Positions 18,808 through 27,622 of a stretch of 64,000 nucleotides of DNA are shown here, piece after piece. Position numbers and translations under genes: made by a program. A model generated the notes under the pieces. It ran no database searches, had not been told where the DNA came from, and saw nothing but the letters and a program-made list of their open reading frames with translations. Position 1 is the stretch's first letter. Every line of letters begins with the position of its first letter. The stretch is from Microbulbifer agarilyticus (GTDB lineage: Bacteria > Pseudomonadota > Gammaproteobacteria > Pseudomonadales > Cellvibrionaceae), in contig NZ_JAIUZM010000004.1 of assembly GCF_020171345.1 (NCBI RefSeq), forward strand, positions 62,001 to 126,000. The letters are read 5' to 3'.

Positions 18808-19815
18808 TTATACGTCCTGGGCCTTGCGCGCCTGTTCCGCCTGCTTGCGACGCAGCGCTTGCTTGTGCTGGCGGCGGTTTAAGGTCGTAGCCTTGGCATC
18901 TTCGCCGAGGTGACGCTCACCGCGCTGCTTGGCCAGCTGTATCTGCTTCTCACGCTCGCGAAAACGCGACTTGTCGGCGTCTGACACCGTATCGTGGCAG
19001 TGCGGGCAGCTCACCCCCTGTTCGAACAGTGGAGACTGCATTTCCTCCTCGGTGATCGGCATACGGCAGGCGTTGCACTGATGGTAAGAGCCCTGCTCCA
19101 GATCGTGATTCACGGTCACCCGATCATCGAACACAAAGCACTCGCCCTTCCACAAGGTCTCTTCCTTGGGTACATCTTCCAGGTACTTCAGGATACCGCC
19201 CTGCAGGTGATAAACCTCGTCGAAACCCTGCTCTTTTAGATAAGCGGTGGACTTCTCACAGCGAATACCGCCGGTGCAGAACATTGCCACTTTCTTGTGT
19301 TTGCCTGGGTCCAGGTTTTCCTTCACGTACTCGGGAAACTCACGGAAGGTGGTGGTGTTCGGATTCACCGCGTGCTCGAAGGTGCCTACCTGGAACTCGT
19401 AATCGTTGCGGGTATCGATCAGCACAACGTCCGGATCGGAAATCAGCGCATTCCAGTCCGCGGGCTTCACATAGGTGCCGACGGTGCGGCGAGGATCGAT
19501 GCCTTCAACGCCCATGGTCACGATCTCGCGCTTCAATTTTACCTTGCTGCGCAGGAAGGGCATGTTTTCGGTGTAAGACTCTTTGTAGTCCAGCTCCGCC
19601 AGGCGGCTATCGGATTTGAGGTAGCTGAGCAGAGTGTCGATACCGGCCCGGCTACCGGCGACGGTGCCATTGATGCCCTCGTCAGCGAGCAGCAGAGTGC
19701 CGCGCACTTCGTTGTCGAGCATTACCTTGAGCAGGGGATCGCGGAGGGATTCAAAGTCTTCGAGGCGAACAAATTTGTACAGCGCGCAGACCACAACGGA
19801 CGCGGTATTGGTCAT
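18808..19815 (-). CDS. trhO: tRNA uridine(34) 5-hydroxylase TrhO, rhodanese family
   Basis: TrhO (formerly YceA) makes the 5-hydroxyuridine at wobble position 34 of tRNA, an oxygen-dependent route to cmo5U-type modifications. The 335-residue protein has an N-terminal acylphosphatase-like region, a central rhodanese domain with active-site loop [10 protein letters not shown] near residue 178, and a C-terminal part with zinc-ribbon-like pairs (CNAC, CPHC). A Lys/Arg/Gln-rich tail ends the protein. The ATG at 19815 has AAGGAA upstream; the longer frame is unsupported. Confidence 0.93.
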   Translation of the reverse strand: MTNTASVVVCALYKFVRLEDFESLRDPLLKVMLDNEVRGTLLLADEGINGTVAGSRAGIDTLLSYLKSDSRLAELDYKESYTENMPFLRSKVKLKREIVTMGVEGIDPRRTVGTYVKPADWNALISDPDVVLIDTRNDYEFQVGTFEHAVNPNTTTFREFPEYVKENLDPGKHKKVAMFCTGGIRCEKSTAYLKEQGFDEVYHLQGGILKYLEDVPKEETLWKGECFVFDDRVTVNHDLEQGSYHQCNACRMPITEEEMQSPLFEQGVSCPHCHDTVSDADKSRFREREKQIQLAKQRGERHLGEDAKATTLNRRQHKQALRRKQAEQARKAQDV

Positions 19816-20022
19816 GGGAGTTTCCTTGTGCAGGCCGGAGCGTAAATCCGGGGCATGGGTAAAAATCGCCGCGCATTTTAACAAGTTTTTTGTCGCGCGT
19901 CGTACACTTTTTCGACAGCGCCGAATAGGGCTTGACCGGGCGTTCAGGAGTTCGCTTTACTGTCTCCTGTAAGACCGCGAATGCCACTTTCCGCATCCCC
20001 CTTTGCCAGCGAGGTTATCCCC

Positions 20023-20289
20023 ATGGCCGAAGAAGTTACCCCGCAAGATTCCCCCTTGAGTCGTGCCTATAGCGACGGCAACCACACCGTAAACATTGAT
20101 ATTTACGAGGATGGTGACGGCGGTTGGCTGCTGGAAATCGTCGATGAAAATAACAATACGACGGTGTGGGAAGATGTGTTCGACAGCGATGCCGAGGCGT
20201 TGCAGGAAGCGCTGGACGCTTTGAAAGAAGAAGGCGTTGGAGCGTTTATTGGCCCCGCAGAAGAGAGTGGCGGCTGGGAGGCTCCCTGA
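20023..20289 (+). CDS. Small acidic hypothetical protein
   Basis: The 88-residue protein is strongly acidic, with a beta-rich middle (HTVNIDIYEDGDGGWLLEIVD) and a helical stretch rich in Asp, Glu and Ala (DSDAEALQEALDALKEEG). It has no signal peptide or known catalytic motif and I do not recognise a named family. The ATG at 20023 has GAGG eight bases upstream; a start 14 codons earlier is less likely. The coding region has the base and codon style of neighbouring genes, which supports it being real. Confidence 0.65.
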   Translation: MAEEVTPQDSPLSRAYSDGNHTVNIDIYEDGDGGWLLEIVDENNNTTVWEDVFDSDAEALQEALDALKEEGVGAFIGPAEESGGWEAP

Positions 20290-20423
20290 CACTCCACATT
20301 ATGTGACCACATATCGGTGGTACGTGCGCAAAAAGTAACGGTCTCGCGCAGCAGGATTTTCAACGCCTGCTATGGTTATACATAGAAGGGAATCGCGACA
20401 GTGTAACAGCACTACCCAATCGC

Positions 20424-20466
20424 GGTGTCGCCAAGAGGCAGCAAGGAAAGGTGCCCTGGCGACACC
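20424..20466 (+). repeat. Perfect 10-bp stem-loop upstream of the secreted hypothetical gene
   Basis: GGTGTCGCCA (20424-20433) is the exact reverse complement of TGGCGACACC (20457-20466), and within the loop GGCA (20437-20440) can pair with TGCC (20452-20455). It ends 43 bp before the ATG at 20510, in a 220-bp gap without genes, so it would lie in the 5' leader of that gene if transcription starts upstream. Confidence 0.7.
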
Positions 20467-20509
20467 AACTGATCGCGGTCTGCAGATGTATTAAGTGTGG
20501 TTGCTCTGC

Positions 20510-21196
20510 ATGAAGATATTCCTTCTCTGTCTCCTTATTTTTCTGTGCGGATTTTCCCCCGCCATGCCGGCAATGTCCGGTATCCAGCTAAAAGTGTCCA
20601 ATGATCGCGTGATCGATGTGGATCTCGCGGAAGCGAAGCTTATTTCCGAGTTGAATGGTTATGCCATTATCGCCGGGCGCACCTGTGTGGATTGCGACGA
20701 GAACACGGCAATTTTTCTCGAGCGTATTGAGGTTGCTCCGGGTGAGCCTTCTCAAGTGCGGCAGCCGCGCGATCAGGGTGGGGATGGCATTCCCGAGCCA
20801 GAGCAGTTTGCGGCACAGGCACCCGCGGGAAGCTCCCTGGCGGAACAGCGTGACCGGTCCCAGGCGGAACTCGAAGGTGACGAAGATGGCGTGTTGAATG
20901 CGGATCTCTCCGGTGAGCGCTTTACCTATCCGGGTGTTTATCGCGACTACCTGACCAAAGAGCTGGTGGAAAAAACGCGTATGTTTTATGGCAAGTGCCA
21001 CGAGGATGGGCCGGCGTTGTTGTGGCTCAGTGAGTACCGCACCGACAAGGGGTGGATTAAGGAAGAGTACCTGCTGGTGTTTCGCGATGAAGGGATTGAG
21101 CATCGCTACAACCAATCCCATCAACCGAGCGTTTACTACATCGGTAACGAGGGTTGCAGTGAAGTGCCGGGAATGGAAGTGACCACGGAACCGTGA
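20510..21196 (+). CDS. Secreted hypothetical protein
   Basis: The 228-residue product begins with a clear signal peptide (MKIFLLCLLIFLCGFSPAMPA), so it is exported. The mature part has a short cysteine pair (CVDCDE near residue 55), a disordered acidic middle (Gln, Glu, Gly, Pro) and a C-terminal region with two further cysteines (GKCHED, EGCSEV), suggesting disulfides. I do not recognise a family. The frame also allows a GTG five codons upstream; the ATG starts the signal peptide. It ends in a strong terminator and has a stem-loop in its leader region. Confidence 0.65.
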   Translation: MKIFLLCLLIFLCGFSPAMPAMSGIQLKVSNDRVIDVDLAEAKLISELNGYAIIAGRTCVDCDENTAIFLERIEVAPGEPSQVRQPRDQGGDGIPEPEQFAAQAPAGSSLAEQRDRSQAELEGDEDGVLNADLSGERFTYPGVYRDYLTKELVEKTRMFYGKCHEDGPALLWLSEYRTDKGWIKEEYLLVFRDEGIEHRYNQSHQPSVYYIGNEGCSEVPGMEVTTEP

Positions 21197-21218
21197 ACAA
21201 TTCCCGAGAGAGAAAATG

Positions 21219-21248
21219 AAAAAGCCCCCGCAGTTGCGGGGGCTTTTT
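21219..21248. terminator. Bidirectional intrinsic terminator
   Basis: AAAAAGCCCCCGC (21219-21231) pairs perfectly with GCGGGGGCTTTTT (21236-21248) around AGTT. The A and T tracts on both sides serve the secreted-protein gene on the plus strand and the convergent 3D-domain gene on the minus strand. Confidence 0.95.
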
Positions 21249-21311
21249 CGTTCGATTGGCGTTGGCAAGGCCCTTGGTATAGCTAACCGGCTATGGATAT
21301 CTCCGGCTCAC

Positions 21312-21740
21312 TTATTTTTTGTCGTGATCCCAGATGATCTTGAGCTTTTTCTTGCCCCACTTACGTGCCTTCTTGATGTCTTCTTCCATCCACACATCAA
21401 TACGGTTGGTGTAGCGCTTGTTCATACGGTCACGCACGGTATAAGTGCCGGGCAGACCTTCAATCTTCACTTTGGCGCCGTTGGTCAGACCGTGCTTTTC
21501 CAGGTCACGGGATACCGCAATGATTTTGTCACCCGGGCGCAGGCGGTTGTTCCAGGCTGCCACCCACGGATCGTCATCGGTCTGGCCTTCAACAGAGTTG
21601 TAGGCGGTCGCGGTGACAGTCATGGACTTCTTTTTCTTCTTCTCCGGGGATTCCTTAATGGCGGCAAAGGCCTCTCCACCACCCAGGGCAGCAAAGGAAG
21701 CGGTAAGCACGATGGCAAACTGTTTAAGACTCTGTCGCAT
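21312..21740 (-). CDS. Secreted 3D-domain protein (double-psi beta-barrel)
   Basis: The 142-residue protein has a signal peptide (about 26 residues, ending near GGGEAFA) and a Lys-rich linker, followed by a 3D domain: VTATAYNS, the central RPGDKIIAVS and the terminal TVRDRMNKRYTNRIDVWM, which carries the conserved aspartates that name the domain. The fold is related to RlpA and MltA barrels and bacterial members usually act on peptidoglycan, as lytic transglycosylase-like enzymes or binding modules. The ATG at 21740 has GGAGGAG upstream. A perfect palindrome lies 74 bp upstream of the start. Confidence 0.85.
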   Translation of the reverse strand: MRQSLKQFAIVLTASFAALGGGEAFAAIKESPEKKKKKSMTVTATAYNSVEGQTDDDPWVAAWNNRLRPGDKIIAVSRDLEKHGLTNGAKVKIEGLPGTYTVRDRMNKRYTNRIDVWMEEDIKKARKWGKKKLKIIWDHDKK

Positions 21741-22351
21741 ATGTATCTCCTCCGGAAGCGCGCTAATCACAAGAAAAACTGTTTGTGCGGCTCCAAGTTG
21801 ATTTCTTCATAAATGATCAATTTTTGATCAGGGTGGGCAATATTAGAGCTTGGAGGATTTTGCGCAAGCGTGTGCCGCGAACTATCTGGTCGAAGTGAAG
21901 GTAGGTGTTTCTGGATAAGGATTAGGAATTTTCATCGCCTTGAAGGCAGATTTTGAGTACTTTTGGACCAGAAAATAGGGGGGGAGACTGAATTTAGTAC
22001 GAAAGTTCTCGCTCGATTCGTATCTGGGTCTCAGCCGCATGATGTGCGCTGACAGCGATGTCTTCTGTGTTTGGTGGAAAAATAGACGATATGGGCGTGT
22101 GGACCCGGTATTCGGTGGAATAAGATTTTTATTTGATTTTTTTGTGACCAGAAATTCATTTGGCCCAATTAACGGGCTGACAGCGATGTCTGGGACCTTC
22201 AGGAGTCTATTCCACAGTGGTTTGTTGGGGTTCCAGCGATCTAACCCGATGAAAATCCCGTGGTGGGCCCCTTGTGGCTGGCACCGCTAAAGGGAATTTG
22301 TCCTCCGGAAATTTTGCCGGGCATAAGGGCCGGAGTCTCGGTAATACTGGC
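21741..22351. other. Long intergenic region with palindrome and direct repeats
   Basis: This 611-bp stretch lies between the 3D-protein gene start and the TPR gene stop. It is AT-richer than its neighbours. It contains the palindrome at 21814-21830, a run of seven or more G residues near 21977, and a 16-base direct repeat (GCTGACAGCGATGTCT) at 22048-22063 and 22176-22191. An 83-codon open frame in it has no gene-like features. I see no RNA family that I can name. Confidence 0.55.
21814..21830. promoter_or_regulatory. Perfect 17-bp palindrome upstream of the 3D-domain gene
   Basis: TGATCAA (21814-21820), three T, then TTGATCA (21824-21830) form perfect arms. The site is 74 bp upstream of the minus-strand ATG at 21740, a normal position for an operator. 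The binding protein is not known. Confidence 0.45.
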
Positions 22352-23080
22352 TCAGATGGCCGTATTGCCAACCGGCTGCTGAGGGTTGACCAGCTCACGC
22401 AGCGCTGTCAGGTATGCCTGATCCTCTTCCAGGTCGGCAAAACCATACTGCCGATCCAGCGCGACTGCCTGTTCCAGCCATTCAATAGCTTCTTCCAGAT
22501 TGCCTTGCCACTCGCACACCTGCCCAATATTGAATGCGGTGATGGCCAGGTTTTGCCAGTCACCTTCGGCGCGCAGGTCTTTAATAGCACTGGAATACAG
22601 CTGATAGGCGTTGCGCAGCATAACCGCACGACGGTTCGGGTTCTCCTGCACCGCGGAGTACTGGTGGTAGGTGTGGGCGATGGCCGAGCGGACCCGCGCG
22701 GCCGAGTGCTCGAAGGGGATGCCGGGCCCCGACTCGACGTAGCGCAGTACCGCTTCGAATTGGCCGCGCGCCAGGGGGTAGAGGTCAGGCCGCTGGCCAC
22801 CGAGCGCATTCAGGATGATGCCGTAGCGGTAGCGCAGCTGGTTTTGCTGGAGAGGATCTTCCGCAAGGCTGGCGATCGCGCGCTCGTAGAGCGGCAGAGC
22901 CTCATCGTAATTCCCTGAGAGCGCGTACTCCTCGGCTGCGGCGATCAGCTGCGGCACCGTGAACTGGTCGGCGCTGGCCGCAAACGCGCCGGTGACCGCC
23001 AGCTGCAGCCCCAGTAGTGCTGCACTGAGAATACTGCGCAGTGCTCTGCCGTGCCTTGCTATCGTTTTCGCCATTGCCAT
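22352..23080 (-). CDS. Periplasmic TPR-repeat protein
   Basis: The 242-residue product has a signal peptide (about the first 35 residues, hydrophobic core SAALLGLQLAVTGAFA) and three or so tetratricopeptide-type helical repeats (YDEALPLYERAIASL near residue 58; WQNLAITAFNIGQVCEWQGNLEEAIEWLEQ split over about 175-205). It probably works as a protein-protein interaction scaffold in the periplasm. The ATG at 23080 has CGGAG before it; an ATG two codons later is possible. It lies 65 bp after the YdiJ-type gene on the same strand and may be co-transcribed with it. Confidence 0.75.
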   Translation of the reverse strand: MAMAKTIARHGRALRSILSAALLGLQLAVTGAFAASADQFTVPQLIAAAEEYALSGNYDEALPLYERAIASLAEDPLQQNQLRYRYGIILNALGGQRPDLYPLARGQFEAVLRYVESGPGIPFEHSAARVRSAIAHTYHQYSAVQENPNRRAVMLRNAYQLYSSAIKDLRAEGDWQNLAITAFNIGQVCEWQGNLEEAIEWLEQAVALDRQYGFADLEEDQAYLTALRELVNPQQPVGNTAI

Positions 23081-23145
23081 TCGTCTCCGCCGGTGCATCG
23101 CTGTCCGGTATCAGAGTGCGCCACCGGCGCTGGCCGATGGCTTAG

Positions 23146-26100
23146 TTAGTGGTTACTGACAGTAAACCCTGAATCTTCGATTTGTGCCAGCAAAGCTTGC
23201 AAAGGATGGCGCAATTCGGTGTCAGCGAAGCGCTTACTCTGGCAACGGCAGGAGTAACCGGTGGCGAGAATGGCGCTGGTATCGCCGCTCAGCTTGGGGG
23301 CCCAGGACTGCTGGAATATGGTGCGCGAGGTCTCGCGATTCGCCATCTCGTGACCATAGGTGCCGGCCATGCCACAGCAGCCCGCCGCCTGGGTGTTGAG
23401 CTGCATGCCGAGGGCGCTGAAGACCTGCTGCCACTGGCGGCTGGAGCCGGCGGCGTTGGATTGCTCGGTACAGTGCGGCAGCAGGGTAAAGTTGCCGGAT
23501 TGCAGGCGGTTCTTGTTGGTGGCCAGATGCTCGGTGTGCTCCGACAGCCACTCCTGCAGCAGCTGCACCTTGGGCGCCTTGTCGCCCAGCAGTTTCTGGT
23601 ACTCCGCGCGGTAGGTCATGGTCATGGATGGGTCTATGCCCACCAGCGGCACGCCGCTTTCCGCCAGGCTGTTGAGCATGGCGCTGTTGCTGGCCGCCGT
23701 ATTGGCGAACTGGCGCAGGAAACCGTGCACATGCAGTGGCTTACCGTTGGCGCGAAACGGCGCCACCAGTGGGTTGAAGTCCAGCAGCTTGAGCAGGCGC
23801 AGGGTGTCGGCAACGACATCCGCGTCGAAATAGCTGGTGAAGGCATCCTGTACGATCACCACGGCTTTGGCGCGCTGGGCGGGGCCCATGGCTCTCAGGC
23901 TGGCGCGGCTGGCATAGGGCACGCCTAGCTCGCGCATCGCCTTATCCAGGCGGGTAGCGGAGATCGATGGTGAATCCGCCAGCCCCAGCCCTCGCTCCAT
24001 CACCCAGCGTACCGGCTTGAGTTTCAGCGGCCAGTTGTACACCTGCGGCACGCGCGCCAGGTGCGGCATCATAAATTCGAGGCCGCCGACGAAGTAATCT
24101 TTCAGTGGGCGCAGGTAACGGCCGTAATACAGTTCGAGGAATTTGGCGCGGAAGGTGGGTACGTCTACTTTGATCGGGCACTGGCCGGCACAGGACTTAC
24201 ACGCCAGACACGCCTGCATGGATTCGTTCACCTCGTGGCTGAAATCGTATTCACCGCGGGCCTTGGCCAGGCTGTTCTTGAAGCGCCCGGGCAGGCCCAG
24301 CAGGAAAGACTTCTCACGGCTTTTGCGCGCTTCGGCTTCCGGGTCGATGGACTGGGCGGACAGCAGGCGCAACCATTCGCGGATCAGCGATGAGCGGCCT
24401 TTGGGGGAATGGATGCGGTTGCGGGTGCCCTTGTAGGAGGGGCACATGGCGTCGTCCGGGTTCCAGTTAAAGCAGGCGCCGTTGCCGTTACAGTAAATGC
24501 CTTCGGAATAACCTTCCCAAACCTGTACCGGGATCTGCCGATCATGCTCACCGCGGGTGGCAACCTCATCAATTTTGAGCAGGCCGGAAGCGACATTGGG
24601 GGTGGCGATTTTTCCGGGGTTGAGCTGATTGCGCGGATCGAACGCCGCCTTCACCTTTTGCAGTTCCGGGTACAAGTCGCCGAAAAATTCGGGGGCAAAT
24701 TCCGAGCGCACACCCTTGCCGTGTTCGCCCCACAACAGGCCATTGTATTTCTTGGCCAGGTCCACCACTTTTTCCGTGATGATGCGTACCTGCTTGGCCT
24801 GTTCCGGGTCCTTCATATCGATGGCCGGGCGCACATGCAGTACGCCGGCATCCACATGTCCGAACATGCCGTAGGCAAAACCGGCATCGTCCAGCGCCGC
24901 GCGGAACTCGGCAATAAAATCCGCGAGGTTCTCTGGTGGCACCGCGCAGTCTTCCACAAACGCAATCGGGCGCTGTTCGCCCTTGGCATTCCCCAGCAGG
25001 CCCACCGCGCGCTTGCGCATGCCCCAGATCTTGTTCACCTGGGCGTGACCGCGGGCAATGGTGTATCCGAAACTCTTGCCCAGCTGGCCGATTGCGCTAT
25101 CGACATGGGTGGTGAACCTGGCCAGTGCCGCATCCAGTTCTTCTTCTGAATCGGCGGTGTACTCCACCAGGTTGACACCTTTTACCGGCCGCTCATCCTG
25201 GGGGAAGAATTCGCTCACGCTCTCCCACACGATGTCGTCCATTGCCAGTTGCAGCACCTTGCTGTCCACGGTCTCGATGGAGGTGGGGCCGGCCTTCATC
25301 AGGCCGGTGGCGTCTTTGAGCGCGTCCTGGAAGTGGTCGTAATTGACGTTTACCAGTGCGGCGCACTTGGGAATCTTGAGCAGGTTCAGCTTGGCCTCGG
25401 CGATAAAGCCGAGGGTGCCTTCGGAGCCGCACAGGATATTGTTCAGGTTGAAGCGGCCATCTTTCTCCCGGTCGCGGATATGCGCCAGGTCGTAGCCGGT
25501 GAGGCAGCGGTTGAGCTTGGGGAACTTGGCGGCGATAAGGTCGCGCTTGTCGCGCTCGATACCGTCCACCAGCGCGTGGACACTGGCGGCGCGGCTTTCC
25601 TGTGCGGTAATTTCGCCTAGGACCTCGTCGTCGATGGCGTGGGAGTGCCACAGTTCGCCGCCCATCAGTACGGTCTTCAATTCCAGCACGTGGTCGCGGG
25701 TCTTGCCATAGAGGCAGGAACCCTGACCGGAGGCGTCGGTATTGATCATGCCACCGATGGTGGCGCGGTTACTGGTGGACAACTCCGGGGCAAAAAACAG
25801 CCCGTGAGGCTTGAGTGCGGCATTGAGCTGATCTTTGACGACACCCGTCTGTACCCGTACCCAGGCTTCCTCAACGTTGATCTCGAGGATCCGGTTCATA
25901 TGCCGGGAGATATCCACCACGATGCCGTCGGTCAGTGACTGGCCGTTGGTGCCGGTGCCGCCGCCGCGTGGAGAGAGCACCACCTTGTGGAATTCCTCGC
26001 ACTCGGCCAGCTCCATCAGCAGCTGCAGGTCGTGAATGTCCCGCGGGTATACCACCGCCTGCGGCAGAACCTGGTAAATGGAGTTGTCGGTGGAAAGCAC

Positions 26101-26217
26101 TGTGCGGCTGGCGTAACTGGGGCTGGCGTCGCCATGGAAACCACGCCGTTTGAGCGTCTCGAGAAATTGCAGGTAAAGCGCCTGTACTTCGTTAATTTCG
26201 CGCAGTGCTGGAATCAT
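23146..26217 (-). CDS. ydiJ: YdiJ-type FAD-binding oxidoreductase with Fe-S and CCG domains (D-2-hydroxyglutarate/D-lactate dehydrogenase family)
   Basis: The 1023-residue enzyme follows E. coli YdiJ over its whole length. An N-terminal FAD-binding type 4 domain (TPRGGGTGTNGQ near residue 90, then ELSTSNRATIGGMINTDASG) is followed by an FAD-oxidase C-terminal domain. Fe-S ligands follow (CLACKSCAGQCP near residue 670), and then a CCG cysteine-rich domain (GCCGMAGTYGHE near residue 960). YdiJ-type enzymes oxidise D-2-hydroxy acids such as D-2-hydroxyglutarate and feed electrons to the respiratory chain. The start at 26217 (MIPALREI) matches the family; an ATG 22 codons upstream (26283) cannot be excluded, and neither has a strong ribosome site. 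Confidence 0.93.
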   Translation of the reverse strand: MIPALREINEVQALYLQFLETLKRRGFHGDASPSYASRTVLSTDNSIYQVLPQAVVYPRDIHDLQLLMELAECEEFHKVVLSPRGGGTGTNGQSLTDGIVVDISRHMNRILEINVEEAWVRVQTGVVKDQLNAALKPHGLFFAPELSTSNRATIGGMINTDASGQGSCLYGKTRDHVLELKTVLMGGELWHSHAIDDEVLGEITAQESRAASVHALVDGIERDKRDLIAAKFPKLNRCLTGYDLAHIRDREKDGRFNLNNILCGSEGTLGFIAEAKLNLLKIPKCAALVNVNYDHFQDALKDATGLMKAGPTSIETVDSKVLQLAMDDIVWESVSEFFPQDERPVKGVNLVEYTADSEEELDAALARFTTHVDSAIGQLGKSFGYTIARGHAQVNKIWGMRKRAVGLLGNAKGEQRPIAFVEDCAVPPENLADFIAEFRAALDDAGFAYGMFGHVDAGVLHVRPAIDMKDPEQAKQVRIITEKVVDLAKKYNGLLWGEHGKGVRSEFAPEFFGDLYPELQKVKAAFDPRNQLNPGKIATPNVASGLLKIDEVATRGEHDRQIPVQVWEGYSEGIYCNGNGACFNWNPDDAMCPSYKGTRNRIHSPKGRSSLIREWLRLLSAQSIDPEAEARKSREKSFLLGLPGRFKNSLAKARGEYDFSHEVNESMQACLACKSCAGQCPIKVDVPTFRAKFLELYYGRYLRPLKDYFVGGLEFMMPHLARVPQVYNWPLKLKPVRWVMERGLGLADSPSISATRLDKAMRELGVPYASRASLRAMGPAQRAKAVVIVQDAFTSYFDADVVADTLRLLKLLDFNPLVAPFRANGKPLHVHGFLRQFANTAASNSAMLNSLAESGVPLVGIDPSMTMTYRAEYQKLLGDKAPKVQLLQEWLSEHTEHLATNKNRLQSGNFTLLPHCTEQSNAAGSSRQWQQVFSALGMQLNTQAAGCCGMAGTYGHEMANRETSRTIFQQSWAPKLSGDTSAILATGYSCRCQSKRFADTELRHPLQALLAQIEDSGFTVSNH

Positions 26218-26553
26218 TCCGGGCCCCGGGGTCTGGTAAGACGAGTGTCTGTACACACGGTACAACTCATGAAGGACTGGCATTTTAGCGACGGTGGCGG
26301 CCTGCGCAACAATTACCGGCTGTTCACCCGCCTGAGCCGGATCATTTTGCGCAAAATCGTCGAAAACACGCGAAATCTGTGAAGAATTTGCGCAACGGGC
26401 CCGATGGCTGATGAATTGTCGGTCAGTAAGACGGGAATCCTTTGCAGCGGCGCCCGGCGGTGTGTACCTTAATCTGAACAGAGTAGCTGGTCGTATAGCT
26501 CTACATGGCGACGGGGTGCACATGCGCCCGCAGTATGGGAGGCACAGCCAAGA
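26218..26553. other. Divergent promoter region, ydiJ-type gene and DUF523/photolyase cassette
   Basis: No gene is seen in this 336-bp region. It should hold both promoters. TGTAC and GTACA at 26250-26264 form a small inverted repeat with a 5-base spacer, close to the ydiJ-type start. No sigma-70 pair is convincing. Confidence 0.4.
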
Positions 26554-27615
26554 ATGAATTTCTCGCGAAAAATCCCGGTGGGGATCAGCCAGTGTGCGAT
26601 GGGCGATGCAGTGCGGTTCAACGGTGGCCATAAGCACAGCAAGGTTTGTACCGAGTTACTTGGCCAGTGTTTTGACTACGTGCCGCTGTGCCCGGAGGTT
26701 GCCATTGGCATGGGGGTGCCGCGTAAACCCATTCATTTACTGGTCGAAAAGGATGGCGCTCCAGTGGACGCCGTGCGTGTGATCGGTGTCGACGACGCCA
26801 GCGTGGATGTCACCGCACCGCTGCGGGATTACGCCGATTCGGTGGTGCCAGAGTTGCAAAAGGTGCGCGGTTACATCTTCATGCAGAATTCTCCCAGCTG
26901 CGGATTGCGCGGTGTGCGGCGGTATCTGGCCAACGGCCACGGTATCGACAGTGAGGGAGTCGGCGTGTTTGCCCGGCGCCTGCAGCAACAGTTTCCCCAT
27001 TTGCCGATGGAAGAGGTCGGCCGCCTGAATAACAATGAGCTGCGTGAAAATTTCCTCACCCGGGTGTTCGCTTATGACGCCTGGTTTCGTTATGTGGAGA
27101 GTGGCGATACCGGCGATGCGGTCGCGCAGGACGCTGACAACAACGTCGATATAAGCGGCGCCGATAAGCGTCCCGGTATCTCCGGCAGACCGCTGTCCTT
27201 CCTCGCGCGGGTTATCGAGTTTTACACCGCATACAAATATCTATTGATGGCGCATCATCAGGATAAAACCCGTGCCCTGGGCAAGGTGCTTGCTGACGCC
27301 AAGTCCATGAGTGAGGCGGAGCTGGCTTTCGAAGTGCGCGGGCGTATTATGGATATTCTGTCGCGGCCGGCCTCGCGTAAAGACAAGACCAACGCGCTAA
27401 TGCACAGCGCCGGTCACCTGAGCGAATTCCTGGACAAGCGTGAAAAGGCCGAGCTTAAGGAGTTGATCGAAGATTATAGGGTGGGGCACAAACCGCTTTC
27501 CGCGGTACTCACCCTGCTTCGCCATTATCTGCCTCGCAGCCCGCACAGTTTTATCCACAGCCAGGTACTGTTGGCGGCTGAGCCCGCAGAGCTTGGCCTG
27601 TGTGACTTCAACTAG
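26554..27615 (+). CDS. DUF523 and DUF1722 domain protein
   Basis: The 353-residue protein joins an N-terminal DUF523 domain (VGISQCAMGDAVRFNGGHK near residue 9, CPEVAIGMGVPR near 49, and NSPSCGLRGV near 110, with conserved cysteines that suggest metal or Fe-S binding) to a C-terminal DUF1722/YbgA-like domain (about residues 210-340, KYLLMAHHQDKTRALGK). This fusion is common next to photolyase genes in Pseudomonas and relatives. The biochemical role is unknown; recent proposals for DUF523 relatives involve 2-thiouracil breakdown, but that cannot be transferred safely. The photolyase start lies seven bases after its stop. Confidence 0.88.
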   Translation: MNFSRKIPVGISQCAMGDAVRFNGGHKHSKVCTELLGQCFDYVPLCPEVAIGMGVPRKPIHLLVEKDGAPVDAVRVIGVDDASVDVTAPLRDYADSVVPELQKVRGYIFMQNSPSCGLRGVRRYLANGHGIDSEGVGVFARRLQQQFPHLPMEEVGRLNNNELRENFLTRVFAYDAWFRYVESGDTGDAVAQDADNNVDISGADKRPGISGRPLSFLARVIEFYTAYKYLLMAHHQDKTRALGKVLADAKSMSEAELAFEVRGRIMDILSRPASRKDKTNALMHSAGHLSEFLDKREKAELKELIEDYRVGHKPLSAVLTLLRHYLPRSPHSFIHSQVLLAAEPAELGLCDFN

Positions 27616-27622
27616 CCCAGGC

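Noticed and set aside
22039-22290. An 83-codon open frame in the gap before the TPR gene
   Set aside because: Trp- and Arg-rich composition unlike neighbouring genes, no ribosome site, and overlap with the direct repeats.
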